Source of the DNA: Annona cherimola
Lineage: Eukaryota; Streptophyta; Magnoliopsida; Magnoliales; Annonaceae
NCBI GenBank assembly: GCA_030490835.1
Contig: CM059972.1
Span: 31,847,452 to 31,911,451 of the forward strand
DNA length: 64,000 nucleotides
Direction: 5' to 3'
In this document: positions 37,490 through 49,404 of the stretch, piece by piece
Layout: each line of letters begins with the position of its first letter
Position numbering within the stretch: position 1 is the first letter of the stretch
Made by a program: the position numbers and the translations under genes
The notes under the pieces: model-generated
Database searches by the model: none
Seen by the model: the letters and a program-made list of their open reading frames with translations, nothing else
What the model was told of the DNA's origin: nothing

Positions 37490-38458
37490 TGATCTTCTTT
37501 TAAGTAAAAATATACTTAAGACTTTTATAATCAGTATAAATTTCACATTTAGCACCATATAAATAATATCTCCATATTTTTAATGCAAATACCACTGCTG
37601 CAAGTTCCAAATCATGAGTAGGATAGTTTACCTCATTAGGCTTGAGTTGTCGGGATGCATAAACTATAACTTTTCCCCTTTGCATGAGTACACATCCCAA
37701 TCCTTTCTTTGAAGCATCACTATATACTACAAATCCCTCATTTCCTTCAGGTAAGGTTAAAATAGGTGCTTCAACCAATTGACACTTCAATTTTTGAAAA
37801 CTATCTTCACATTCGTCTGACCAAATATATCGAACTTCTTTTCGTGTTAATTGAGTAAGTGGTGCAGATAATTGTAAAAATCCTTCCACAAACCTTCTAT
37901 AATACTCAGCTAATCCCAAAAAACTCCTAATTTCGGTAATACTTGTTGGTCTTGGCCATTTAAGAATTACTTTGATTTTCTGAGGGTCAACTTGAATTCC
38001 TTTTTCAGATATAATGTGTCCTAAAAATGCGACTTGCTTAAGCCAAAATTCGCATTTCTTCAATTTAGCATATAATTTTTCTTTTCTCAGCTTGTCCAAG
38101 ACCATTATAAGATGCATTTGGTGCTCTTTCTCTGACTTTGAGTAAATTAAAATATCATCGATGAACACCATAACAAATTGATCTAAGTATTCTTGAAATA
38201 TTCTATTCATCATGTCCATGAAAACAACAGGAGCATTTGTAAGTCCAAATGACATAACTAAAAATTTATAGTGTCCATATCTTGTTTAGAATGTCGTTTT
38301 GTGAATATCACCAGGACTAATTCTCAATTGATGATAACCTGATTGTAGGTCTATTTTCAAAAAAAAGTGGATGCTCCTTTGAGTTGATCAAATAAATCAT
38401 CAATTCGAGGAAAATGATATTTATTTTTCACAGTGACTCTATTCAATTCCCAACCAAC
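37490..38458 (-). pseudogene. Element B reverse transcriptase and RNase H
   Basis: The longest open part is 251 codons (37500-38255). It includes the RT palm motif SFGLTNAP, the catalytic F-I-D-D box ([12 protein letters not shown]), [13 protein letters not shown], the [11 protein letters not shown] thumb, and RNase H starting at [13 protein letters not shown] with [12 protein letters not shown]. The upstream RT part ([26 protein letters not shown]) is in other frames with stops. The sequence ends abruptly at about 38458, inside the conserved YRELN region; the N-terminal RT, protease, gag and 5' LTR of B are absent. The next bases belong to a plus-strand gag. Confidence 0.92.
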
Positions 38459-39918
38459 ATGAGGTTGGTGAGACTAGTGGCAGACCCAAGAGGTTCAAAC
38501 CAGAACCGAATAGACAAAATCCAAGAACTCGTCAAAGACGAGATATTGTAAGTCTAGAAAGGAATGTAGAAGAAGAACTTGGGTCAAGACAGGCCAAGCT
38601 CATAGAAGAAAGAGTAGCTGTAGCAGTAAAGGAAAAGATGCCGCAAGCTACTTGTGATTGAGCAGCACAAACTGTTGATATCATCCGAGGCTTATGGGAA
38701 AGGACCCAGCAAGCCTAGTTGGGTAGTGCCGAAGGAGAAGAACCCGTTCCGACTGCTGGCCCGACTTCCACGCCAGCACCAATAAGGGATGAAAATCAAT
38801 TAATGGAGGCTGATAGAAGGGCAATCAATGCATTCCTAACTCAATGACCTCCAAAGTTTTTAGGAGAACCTGACCCTGTACAAGCAGAACAATGGATAAC
38901 GGAGATCAAGAAATTATTTTGAATATCTCCGTGCAATAATCGATAAAAAGTGTTGTGTGCCACACATTTGTTGGCTAAAGATGTGCACGAGTGGTGGGAA
39001 ACAATGCTAGTCACTATGCCACAACCGGAAGAGGTGACGTGGCTGACATTCGTAGAGAAATTCAATAAAGAGTACCTCCCTATAGGACTACAAAGTCAAA
39101 AGATGATAGAATTTGAAAGACTCTACTAAGGGAGGATGTCTGTCGCCGAGTACGCCACTAAGTTTAATGCCTTAGTCAGGTATGTGCCCTGGATCGCTAA
39201 TGTACCAGAGAATAAGACACAAAAATCCCAACAGGGACTGATGCCATACCTCAGGGAAAGCCTTGACCCTCTGTTAATCAATGATTACACATCAAGTCTC
39301 GAGAGTGGAAAAACATTAGAGATTGAGGCATTAAGGACACAAGAATTGAGACAAGGGTCGAGAATGTGTAGTTCAAGTACGAAAGAAACAAAAACGGGGA
39401 AGGAAAAGGCTAGGAAGGAAAGTATGAGAAGAGGAAAAAGAGCCTCAAAGAAGAAAAGCTCGCCTTTATGCAGGAAATGCCAGAGGTGTCATCTAGGAAA
39501 GTGCTTGAAAGGCTCAAACCAGTGCTACAAATGTGGGCAAACGAGTCATATAGCCAAGGAGTACAGAACGAGTGAGGCAAAGATCATTAAATGTTATATT
39601 TGTAATCAAATAGGACACATTGCTCAAAACTGTCCAAATAAGACACAAACATCACAAAGACGTAGAAGACCCACACAATTCAGCATAGCTGGAGCAGCAA
39701 GTAAACAGAGAACCTCTACAAACCCGGTACAAGTGTATGCTTTGACCCAAATGGAGTCACAAGAGAAAGAAGAAAAGGTGATCAAATGTATAGTTTATAT
39801 TTTAGGAAATTTGGTAGTAGCCTTCTTTGATTCAGGTGCTAGTCATTCATTCATAACATGCCAATATATGACCACGCATGCACTACCGGTAGAGGAGATC
39901 AATAAGATAATCACGTAG
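38459..39918 (+). pseudogene. Element A gag with zinc knuckles, running into protease
   Basis: The plus-strand frame resumes with [18 protein letters not shown] and holds capsid-like sequence with several stops (PPKFLGEPDPVQAEQWI, DVHEWWETM, then a stop near 39127). A 260-codon open part (39136-39918) contains the gag C-terminus and two CCHC knuckles: QCYKCGQTSHIAKE with the last Cys changed to Tyr, and the intact KCYICNQIGHIAQNCP. It then enters the protease with AFFDSGASHSFI (D-S-G active site). It is the likely continuation of 31831-32089, since the strand matches and B lies between. Confidence 0.85.
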
Positions 39919-40442
39919 AATTTTCTGTCTATAGGTTAGCTAGCTCTAGCCAAGTACGCAAAGCATGCCCAATTAGGATAGGATCATTGATTTTAGAAGC
40001 TGACCTGATCCTATTACCTATGATCGAATTTGATGTGATATTGAGTATGTATTGGTTGAATAAATGGGGAGCTACTATTGATTCAAAAAATAACAAGGTA
40101 CAATTTGAAACGGCTCCAGGAAAAGAGATAGCCATTGGGAAGATAAGACAACCTGAGAATTTAACTATGCTGATATCGTCTATGAAAGCGGTCAAGATGA
40201 TCCGCCAAAAGTGCTAAGCCTATTTGATATCAATCGATATAGAGAAAGGCACGAAGGTAGACATAAACCAAATTTCGATGGTTAGGGAATTTCTCGATGT
40301 GTTTCCAAAGGAACTGACCACATTACCTCCACAAAGAGAGATGAATATGACCATAGATATCATACCAGGGACAACCTCAATATCTAAGACTCCCTACAGA
40401 ATGACACCAGCTGAAATGAATGAGTTGAGGACTCAAATATAG
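39919..40442 (+). pseudogene. Element A protease C-terminus and protease-RT linker
   Basis: After a stop at 39916-39918 the protease continues as EADLILLPMIEFDVILSMYWLNKWGA (the conserved I-L-G-M-D-W-L region, here mutated) and the linker to RT with VREFLDVFPKELTTLPPQRE, then SKTPYRMTPAEMNEL. Stops at 40215, 40221 and 40440 and changes in conserved residues show decay. Protein order gag-protease-RT is as expected for Ty3/gypsy. Confidence 0.85.
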
Positions 40443-40957
40443 GAGTTATTGGACAAAAGATTTATCAAACCCAGTGTATTACCATGGGGAGCTCCGGTGT
40501 TATTTGTAAGGAAAAATGATGGAAGTCTGAGATTGTATATCGACTACAGAGAATTAAATAAAGTTACAGTAAAGAACAAGTATCCATTGCCCAGGATCGA
40601 TGATTTATTCGATCAATTGTAAGGAGCTACAACTTTTTTCAAGATCGAGTTACAGTCAGAGTACCATCAGTTAAGAATAGGTCCTACTGATGTTCACAAG
40701 ACGGCTTTTCGAATTAAGTATGGACATTATGAGTTTTTAATGATGCCTTTCAGGCTCACTAATGCCCATGCTGTATTCATGGATATGATGAATAGGGTAT
40801 TTCGGGATTATCTCGATTAATTTATGGTTGTATTTATTGACGATGTCCTGATTTACTTAAAAACGAAGAAAGAACATGAAATTCATTTACGAAAGGTACT
40901 AGAGAAGTTGAGAAAAGAAAAATTATATGCCAAGTTAAAAATATGTGAATTTTGGTT
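40443..40957 (+). pseudogene. Element A reverse transcriptase, truncated
   Basis: The RT starts [21 protein letters not shown] and contains [23 protein letters not shown] (read in parts), [12 protein letters not shown], and the catalytic box FIDDVLIY. It ends sharply after AKLKICEFW at 40957, where the sequence of putative LTR C begins. In-frame stops occur at 40440, 40620 and 40818. It resembles element B's RT closely, so A and B are relatives of one lineage on opposite strands. Confidence 0.88.
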
Positions 40958-41568
40958 TGTTCCGGCCTAGAAAATTTTTCCTTCGGTTTGAAAATAAATG
41001 CTTAATTAATTCCCCAACAAAATTTTAAAACATTTAATTCTTCAACTGAGTTTGAAATGTATATCATAGAAATATTTCACATTGTGTTCCACATTTTGAT
41101 TTTACATCTCCAACGAGAAAATCCTTGATTAAAAGAGCTGAATACAATAGTCTAAAAAATGATTATTTTATTGAAATGATGATGAAATGCGTAGAAGATT
41201 TTTCTATGACTTTACAAGTGCAGGAAAAAAAACCGTGTCTCACAAAAATACAAAGATAAATGAGTACACTTTGCCCCGCGCCGTGACTCGAATATGTGGT
41301 ACATGACGCCACGCGCCATGACTTAAATGTGAGTTTACGCTTAGCCCATCAACCAGCGATGACTCGGTTTGGCAATAGTGAGAGGCCCGTCGGCTACACT
41401 AGTGACCCTACACAGCAAGCTAAGTATGCTCTCAACTTCTGGATTTTCACAGCAGACTAGCGTCTCCCGCTTTCAACTTAATAAGCCAGCGTGTCCCGCA
41501 TTCAGTCTCTAGATCAAGAAATTGGGTGGTTTTACCAAGAAATGGATTTAATCAAATTTTGAAAATAT

Positions 41569-41768
41569 GTTTGGGTCGACTTAGACCATCTAAAGAGGTT
41601 TGGGCCCAACTGGGCTTGTTGAAAAGAGTTTAGGCCTAACTGGGCTTGACTCAACCAATTTGGGCTCAACTGGCCTATTGGAGGATTTTGGGCCCAAGTG
41701 GGCCTGTTGAAGAGTTCTGGGCCTACCTGGGCCTGCTAGAGGATTTTGGGCCCAAATGAGTCTAGAGG
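41569..41768. repeat. About seven 30-bp TTTGGGCCCAAnTGGGCC repeats
   Basis: Units of about 28-31 bp follow the pattern TTTGGGCCCAACTGGGCCT followed by GTTGAAGAG or GCTAGAGGA. Each carries the palindrome TTGGGCCCAA or a one-base variant. GGGCCCA/TGGGCC words match TCP-binding site II motifs of plant promoters. They sit inside LTR C. Confidence 0.8.
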
Positions 41769-43240
41769 CCTTTAATATATATATATATATGTATTTTAGA
41801 AATTAATATATATATTTTGGAGGCCTTTAATATATATATGTATTTTAGAAAATAATATATATTTTTGGAGGCCTTTTAATATATATATATGTATTTTAGA
41901 AAATAATATATATATTTTTGGAGGCCTTTAATATATATATGTATGTTAGAAAATAATATATATATATTTTGGAGGCCTTTTAATATATATATGGCACGCT
42001 CGGTGGGACCCCGGGCTCCCGAGCCTCTCTAAATATATATATATATATGTTATTATTATTTTTTTATCATAGAAAAGTATTTAGCCTTTTAATATATATA
42101 CGGCTCGCCCGGTGGGACCCCAGGATCCCGGGCCTCTATATATATGTATATTATTATTATTTTATCATAAAAAATAGTACTTAGACTATAAATATATATA
42201 TATGGCATGCCCGGTGCGACCTCGGGATCCCGGGCCTCTATATATATTATTATTTTTTATCACAAAAAAGTACTTGGCTTATATATATATATATGACACG
42301 CCCGGTGGGACCCCGGGATCCCGGACCTCTATATATATATTATTTATCATAAAAAAATACTTAGTCCCGTATATCGACTAAACCCACAACTTGAGGAGTA
42401 TTTACTTAGGGAGTATGTAAAATAATATATATATTTTTGGAAGCCCTTTAATATATATATGTATTTTAGAAAATAATATATATATTTTTGGAAGCCTTTT
42501 AATATATATATATGTATTTTAGAAAATAATATATATATTTTTGGAGGCTTCTTTATATATATATATTCATTTAAAAACTCGAGGAAAACTAAAAAGAGTT
42601 GAAAACTTACGGGTTTTTTCTTTTTTTCTTTTGTTTTGGGATGAGGAAGTTTATCTCGGGATCCCGGGCCTCTCTAAATATATATATATATATATTAAAT
42701 CATAAAAAAGATATACTTAGCCCCGTGTATCGACTCAACCCACCACCTGCGGAGTATTTACTTAGGGAGTATTAAAATAATATATATATATTGAAAGCCC
42801 TTTAATATATATATGTATTTTAGAAAATAATATATATATTTTGGAGGCCTTTAATATATATTAGTAAATAATATATATTTTTGGAGGCCTTTTAATATAT
42901 ATATATGTATTTTAGAAAATAATATATATATTTTTCGAGGCCTTTAATATATATATTTAAAAAATAATTTATATATTTGAAACCCCTTAAATATATATAT
43001 GTATTTTAGAAAATAATATATATATTTTGGAAGCCTTTAATATATATTATTCTTTTTTATTTTAAGAAAAAAAGAAAATACTTAGCCCCGCGTATGGACT
43101 CAACCCACCACTTGGGGAGTACGTATATATATAAATTTAGAAAATAAGATATATATTTTGAAAGCCTTTTAATATATATATATGTTTTTAGAAAATAATA
43201 TATAGATTTTTGGAGGCTTCGTATATATATATTTATATAT
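41769..43240. repeat. Complex satellite-like block in LTR C
   Basis: Three kinds of unit alternate. (1) GGAGGCCTTTAATATATATA followed by TGTATTTTAGAAAATAATA, about 52-60 bp, more than ten copies. (2) A GC-rich island CGCCCGGTGGGACCCC plus GGGATCCCGGGCCTC, in four to six copies (about 41994, 42108, 42203, 42300, partial at 42660). (3) ACTTAGCCCCG.GTATCGACTC plus AACCCACCACCT and GGGAGTA (about 42360, 42716, 43080). CCCGGGATCCCGGG is a perfect 14-bp palindrome. No coding sequence was seen. Confidence 0.82.
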
Positions 43241-43697
43241 CAAAACACACAAAAAAATAAAATAAAATAGAGAACTCACGTTCTCTGTTAAGATGGAGAG
43301 CTGAGAATACTTGTCTCGGGGCTGTCTTCTCTTTATCTCTTTTTTTTTTTATCTCAGATCTCTCTTCCCGTCTCCTCTCTTCGCGTTTGTTTTGTTTTTT
43401 TTCGTCCTCTCCCCCGGTCCTCTTCTCTCATCGTGTCCTCCGATCTTCTGTGTTACAGTCTTATTTATAAGCCTAAGGGTGTAGTTCCGTAGGTAAGAAA
43501 CCATTCCTGCGGAACTCAGTTGCGCGCAGCTAGTTGCGTGGCAGAATTGGGCAACAGTTCCCCGCCCAGCAATGTCCACACGGAATTAAAGTTCGGCGGC
43601 AACAGTTCCGCGCGTTTTTGAACCGTAAGCTTTCCATATGACAGTTTTTTTGGCAATTCCGCGACCAACTTAATTTTGTACGGCAAGCAGCATGGTT

Positions 43698-43819
43698 CAG
43701 CGCTGCATTTACTGCCACGTACGACAGAATACAGAAAGGTCACGTAGCCGTTGCGTGTTGACCAGACAACTTGTGTCCTTTCAAGCCCCTTTTTTATTTA
43801 TTTATTTTTATTTATTATT
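43698..43819. other. Junction between LTR C and captured gene fragments
   Basis: About 120 bases, with a TTTA-rich run (43789-43820). The first part has only weak similarity to the RT region that should follow CEFW in element A. No feature can be assigned with confidence. Confidence 0.3.
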
Positions 43820-44395
43820 TCTCTTCTTTGCCAGATTTCGCCCACGTACCCGTGCACAACGACGCTAGTGAAGTTGAAGATCATGCACACCGCCGTCTGC
43901 ACCTTGGCCAGGTCTCCATCGGGCACGACAGTCAGCGGCTGATAGTTGATACCGAACTTGAAGCCGGTGGAGCACCAATCCACAACTGGATGGTCCTCTT
44001 TGTCTTGAGATCGGAAGCTCACATAAATATAGCAGAGAGCCAGCAGCTTTAGAGGTGAAACGAGACTCATGGTGAACATAGCATATACTAACGGAGAATT
44101 TTCTTTCAGCTAAGAATTTCTTGTTCTTCGAGACGGTGCTGGAATCTTGCCAGACGAGCCTGAAGACTCACCAGACCTGCAGCTTTGAGTGAGAGCACAA
44201 AGCATAGCTAGGTGACATAGTTATCAATGAGGCTACCCGGTTGATCGACCTCTACCCTGTTCACGTCCTTGAGCACTACATCCCCTCGGTACATGAGGCA
44301 GCAAGCCATGTACTTGCTGTGACGGGGGTCGCACTGGCCATCATCGTCGACGGCTCGAAGGCATTGTTTGTGATTTTAGCCATTAAGAGATGCTG
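43820..44395 (-). pseudogene. Alpha-tubulin gene fragment
   Basis: On the minus strand, two blocks match the C-terminal third of plant alpha-tubulin. The first (44393 to about 44245) reads [16 protein letters not shown], then after a one-base shift [15 protein letters not shown] and KDVN. The second (about 44012-43820) reads [39 protein letters not shown] and TSV, then joins directly to VHGYVGE, missing about 20-25 residues present in tubulin. The 230 bases between the blocks are intron-like or inserted. Frameshifts and internal loss make it non-functional. Upstream (to 44831) lie other gene fragments on the same strand, which suggests capture by a transposon. Confidence 0.85.
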
Positions 44396-44679
44396 TGAAG
44401 AGAATCGGAAGTAGGGAAATTTCGAAATGCAACAGACACAAGTGAAAGCTCGAAACCGGGGATTTGCTTCCTTTGCTCAGTAGGCCTTTGATATCTTTTT
44501 TAGCATTCACCGAGCACTCCTGTCCAGTGAAAATCTCTGGCATTTTTGAACCCCGTTGATTGCAGCCTTATCTCAGCAAGTTGTTTTCGAGAGTAATTCT
44601 TCATAATGATGCAATTTGTCTTTCATTTCGGCGGAAGTTTCACTTAGCAATTCATTACAAGTCTTTTGCAGCACCCCAA
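44396..44679 (-). other. Unassigned coding-like segment between tubulin and NFXL1 pieces
   Basis: Read on the minus strand the part near 44660-44560 gives a polar, coiled-coil-like run (NELLSETSAEMKDKLHHYEE and LLSK) followed by a stop. Base composition is like that of the flanking gene fragments and unlike the AT-rich repeats. It may be part of a third host gene, or NFXL1 3' sequence. I cannot name it. Confidence 0.4.
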
Positions 44680-44831
44680 AAAATCTTTAGACCAACCAGA
44701 TTCCTGAGTGACTGATTTCTTCCATGGATTAGCCTTCACAGCTGATACTCCAACTTTGCTTCCTCCCCAAGCGCTCATGGCTGGAGAACAACCAGGCGCA
44801 CAGGAAGTCGGAACGACCACAATAGCCCCAT
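44680..44831 (-). pseudogene. NFXL1-like gene fragment, 3' piece
   Basis: Minus strand: GAIVVVPTSCAPG, then SPAMSAWGGSKVG and AVKANPWKKSVTQESGW. In plant NFXL1 (NF-X1-type zinc-finger protein) the region after the RRLDHG motif has the same order: YHGA.VV, a WGG segment, then NPWKKAV. It is the continuation of 49405-49616, from which it is separated by the solo LTR 44832-48457, eight bases (48463-48470) and the hAT element 48479-49404. The frame crosses both insertion sites if each insertion and one TSD copy are left out. Confidence 0.85.
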
Positions 44832-47800
44832 TGTGATACCCAGACCTAAGTAGGTCTTTAAATAAGACACATGTGTTATTTAAATAAATTTTGAATGATT
44901 TATGGATGATTTTATGATTTAATGCTATTTTGCAATTAGGGTTTAATTAGGAATGATGATTAAAAATTTAATCGCCGGAGCCCAAAGTGAGTCGGTATGA
45001 CCCGAGGGGCTTAAAGAGGATTTAAAGGTGAAAATTTGTTATGAATAATCTTGTTAATTATCATGATTTAATTTATGGAGATTAAAATGTAATTATGAAA
45101 TTAAGGTGAAAAATGATAGAAAATTCATAACTTGACACCTATAAGGCGGATTTCGATGAAATTTGAAAGGTAAGCTCACGACGGTAAGCCCAATCTTTTG
45201 AATAAATTGGATTATGAAAATCATGATGGGATTAGGGTTGTAATTAATTATTTTTATCCCAAATTCAAAAGATAAATTCAAGTGGTCATAACTTGAAGTA
45301 GAAACGTCGGTTTGAGATGAAATTTGAAACTATTGAATAAAATTATAAAATTTATGAGATGAATGAAATGGATTAAGCTAATTATCATGGAAAGTTTGTT
45401 TCTTGGAGAGCAAGTAACAAGTTGCTCAAGAGCTAAGTAAAGAAGGGCAATTGTGGAAAGCGAAAATGGAATTTATTAAAATGCCTATGGGGTGCTTGGG
45501 CACCAAGAAAAGTAGCAAATAAAAGGAGGAAATGGGAGAGCATGGCTTCCATTTCCAGCAGGGGAGAAGGCGAGAGAGAAGGAGAGAGAGAAGGAGAGAG
45601 AAAGAGAGAGAAGGAGAGAGGAAAATAAGAGAAAAATAGAAATTTTTTCCTAGGGCAGCAGCTAGGGTACGTCAAACTCAGCAAGGAGGAGAGGAAAAGA
45701 AGGGAATTTCAAGTGCTCAATGGAGGGATTATCAATTAATCAAGTAAGTATATGTTAATCTTGATTTTATGCTTCAAATCTGGAAGTTATATGATGTTGT
45801 AAATTAAAATATGAATGGAACAGTAAATTGATGAATTTTAGCATGAAATTTTTAGAAAGACTCATTATGGGGTGATTAAGGAAAGAACCAATTTTCAACT
45901 TAAAAGAATATGCCAGTTACAAATTAAAAATCTGGGAAAATCAACCTGAACAGGGTTGAACAGGTGGCAGGATCAGCTGCACCAAAGGATTTTTAATAAT
46001 TTTTATACAAAGAATTTTGGACTAAAACTTTTATGAGATATATAAGACATATTTAGAATCACATAAATAAAATAAAAATTAGTCTTTTATGGGTATAAAT
46101 ATACCCCATAATTAACGTGATTCAGGCTGTCTGAAAATGGATTCTGTTGTCCACTAGAGTGAAAATACCAAAATAAATAGAAATATTAAATATTTCATGA
46201 TGAAATATTTATTTTGGTTAATTAATATAGTTATTAAGGTATGGTAGAAATTTCAGATCAAAAATGATTTATTTGATATTAATTCAAGATTTTGAGAATT
46301 TAGTATGCTTGAATTCAGCATTATGGACAACTTAAGGAATAAATCAAGATAAATGTTAAATTCCAAGTTTTTGTGATGGAATTTAACTTATAATGGGATA
46401 TAAACAAGTGATTATGGGGGTTTAACCTGTTGGAGGTTAACAAGATTACCCTAAATATGTTTGTTTGAAGATATGCAAAGGGATATACAAAGAGGAGTGC
46501 AAAGGGTTCCGAAGATGTATATGAAAGTTGTTGTTTTGGAAGCAAATAATATATGAATTTTAAACATGTGTTAATACCGTAAATTTGGGTTAAGAAAAAA
46601 ATATTTAATTTTTTGAATTTATGAATTAAAAATCTGTTTTGAATTAAGTGTCAAAACAGGCGTTGAAATGATGAAAAACGGGTTCTAATGTTGCTGTTTT
46701 CGAACTCTATTATGAATGAATTATAAATCCGAAATTAAATACTAAATTATAGGTTAACTAAGGGGTTTAATCATGCTGAAATTAGAGACAAGTTTCTGTG
46801 TTGAAAAATTTTAAGAAACACATGATTTATGTATAAAGAAATGGACGTATATGAAGAGATAAGTATGAATACCCGATTTGAAAGACAATCGGGTTAAGTT
46901 AGATGAACTTATGTAGGTTGGAAAACCTAAGGAATATAAGTATTTGAAGACAATGCAAATAAATGAAATATTATTTTCATTTATTTAGGCATAGGCAAGG
47001 AAAAGAAAAGAAAGAAAGAGATTATGGCGATCTCAGGTAAGCAAGCAAACTTTCTAAAATGATGTTTTCTTTCTATGTGATGATATGTGATTAAAATTAT
47101 TTATGATCATGTTTAAACGAATGGGCAAGAACAAGTTTTGAAAATGATGGCTTTCATGAAAAGCCACAAGTTTTTCATTACAAGGTATTTAAGGATGGTC
47201 ATTCCTTAGTTATATGTGTACTGAAATGTTTATTTCTATTGAAATAAATGATTGCTTATGGTTTCACAATTATGCTTGAAATGTGATGAAACATGAATTT
47301 ATATGATGTTTCATTGAAATGATATTTAAAGAGGGATAGTGCAAAGAATTCTCTATATAAGAATGACAAATTCCATGTGTAAGAGGGTATATAATGCCGG
47401 GGTTACTAAAAGTCATGCATGGAATGAAAATCAACTAGGCTAGTCGAGGTAGTAAGTGGACAAGGAGTCCCCCTTGATGTCACCAAGTCGAAAAGGATCG
47501 GCGAGGTAGGCTAGTCGAGGTAGTAAGTAGACAAGGAGTCCCCCTTGACGTTGCCAAGTTGGAAGGTCTGGCGCCAAGGATGGAAAGGATCATGTCATGA
47601 AAGAGGGTTCCCCGTGCTAGCGTACCGTCACATGAAGGATAACGTCATCAATAGAAATATTGAATTTGCACATCCAAAGTTTATGAAATGATTACCAAAG
47701 TGTTTATGTGAAAAACGTTTTAGGACGTATAAACGTCTGTTTCCAACAAGGTTTACGTGGAAAAATATTTTAGGACGTATGAACGTCCAATGCCAAAATA

Positions 47801-48457
47801 ATTTATGTGGAAAAATGTCTTTTCGTGGACATGAGGATGTCCATTGTCAAATATGGTTTATGTCAAGATGTTTTGAGACATACAATGTCCCCTGACCAAA
47901 ATGATTTATGAGAGAAATGTTTTAGAAAAAGATTTTCAAGGAAAGTCTTGCCCCAAAATACTTGCTTACTGAGTTATCACTCACATTTTGTTTTCCAAAC
48001 CTTAGACAGGTACTGGGAGACTCAAGTGGTCGAGGACCTCAGAAATTGGAGAAAATGTACGAGATAGTACCATGTGGGCTAAAAGGATTAGCCATGGTGA
48101 GTGAAATGATATGAATGAAAGTATTCAGGTATGTTGATGTATAAGTGAACTTGTTTAAAGTTCTGAGTTCTAGGTGAACTAATGATTGAATAGATGTATG
48201 TATGCAATGGAAATGTTATGATTAGGTTAAGAGGGTCTATGATGTATAAGTACATGTTGAGAAGTTATAAAATGGATATGTACAAGTGTACCATTGCTTA
48301 TGTTATAAATGAAATGATGATGAATGAAGAAACGAAAAAAATTTGGACGAGTTCTAATTAAGAACCCGCCGCGTGATCAGGGCAATAATCCTGATTCACA
48401 TTTACCAATCGATAGATCTTGAGGTAAGGAAGTGACGTCTCGGTTTGGGGCGCCACA
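44832..48457 (+). mobile_element. Solo LTR of a Tekay-like element (LTR3)
   Basis: TGTGATACCCAGACC...GGGGCGCCACA, 3626 bp, flanked by perfect CCCAT repeats (44827-44831, 48458-48462). It aligns with element A's LTR: ATAACTTGACACC.ATAAGGCGGA (about 45127), GTTGCTGTTTT.GAA words, CTTACTGAG near 47965, and the final CGCGTGATCAGGGCAA block. No primer site or coding region follows, so it is solo. It splits the NFXL1-like fragment. A GA-rich tract (45565-45620) and local tandem repeats (82 bp x2 near 47430-47575; about 60 bp x4 near 47690-47900) are inside. Confidence 0.93.
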
Positions 48458-48478
48458 CCCATGGTAAGATGTTCCATG

Positions 48479-49404
48479 TAGGGGTGCAACTCGGGTTGGA
48501 GTGAACCCAAACCCTAAGCCAACCGGGTTGGAGTAAACCCAAACCTAAACCCTAAGAATTTAATCCGGGTTCGGATTGGGTTAGGACCGGGTTAGCATTG
48601 GTTTTGGTTTGGTTTAGGGTTAGAATTCGGGTTACCAAAAAACTGTTTTTTTCCAAATTTAATTGTAATCTAAAAGAAAATTATTGGAATATACATACCT
48701 GTGTTTATGAAGTCAAGCCTCACGCTAAATTCTGCAATATCCTTTCAAAGAATTCTACAATATTATGCTGAATTCTGCAATATTCTTTGAATGAACTCTG
48801 CAGGCAATTTTTCAACACCCTATAGACACAAATAAATTACAAATTAGATAGTTTTATGACTAGTTGGTCATTTCTATTTAATAGTTAATGGAAATGACTC
48901 AAGTTTAGCAAATAGAAAATGAACATATCATACAAACTATTGTTGTTGAAACTAAACATTATCATACAAATTGCTAAAATAGAAATTGACCACTTGTCAT
49001 ACCAATAAACTTAAAATATGAATCAAATTTATACTACAATCTGAAATTCAAACTAACAGATTTCTCATACTAATAGAAAGTATGATATAAAATAGATTTA
49101 TCATGCTAACTTAAATTCAAACATAATTCACATAACAGTTATTCAAAGCAACTAAATCTAAATACACTAAGTATAATGGTTCAATTTTCCAATCTATTGA
49201 TACACTGGCCACCTATATATTAATATTACAAAAAAAACATGTATAATTTATGAAAAAATTATATAAATTACACCGGGTTCGGACCGGGTTGGGTTGAAAC
49301 CAGGTCTATTTTGGAAAAATCTTTAAAATAAAACCCATTTTTGGTTTTGGTACCGGGTCGGGTCGGGCGAGTTTGGACCGACGCGGTACCAAGTTGCACC
49401 CCTA
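48479..49404. mobile_element. Non-autonomous hAT-type transposon, second copy
   Basis: The ends are TAGGGGTGCAACTCGGG and CCAAGTTGCACCCCTA, flanked by perfect 8-bp repeats GTTCCATG (48471-48478, 49405-49412). At 926 bp it is related to 15132-15823 by its ends and by CGGGTT-rich sub-terminal sequence, but carries a different middle (for example two copies of an ATTCTGCAATATTCTTT-like word near 48730-48785). No transposase is present. It sits in the NFXL1-like fragment, whose frame is kept when the element and one TSD copy are ignored. Confidence 0.92.

Larger units (their letters stand above)
40958..43692 (-). mobile_element. Putative solo LTR C (unassigned Ty3/gypsy, possibly Tat-like)
   Basis: The unit begins TGTTCCGGCC and ends GGCAAGCAGCA (TG...CA), flanked by 5-bp repeats TGGTT (40953-40957, 43693-43697). 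Orientation is inferred from a TATA box on the minus strand (TTATAAATAA, 43461-43470), which would give a short U3 and a very long transcribed part. The left border is certain because it cuts RT at CEFW. The right border depends on the TSD: after it, RT similarity does not clearly resume (only scattered matches), so I hold this boundary loosely. The interior is occupied by tandem repeats, annotated separately. Confidence 0.55.

Noticed and set aside
43698..43760. Clear resumption of element A RT after LTR C
   Set aside because: Only scattered matches to the expected GHIIS...VDP region; too weak next to the well-kept RT before the insertion.
45433..45684. Minus-strand Ser/Pro/Leu-rich ORF as a secreted peptide
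   Set aside because: It reads a GAGAGA simple repeat inside solo LTR3.
48876..49404. Extension of the minus-strand NFXL1-like ORF to 49323
   Set aside because: The codons past 49405 belong to the hAT element end; the real continuation lies at 48470 and then 44831.
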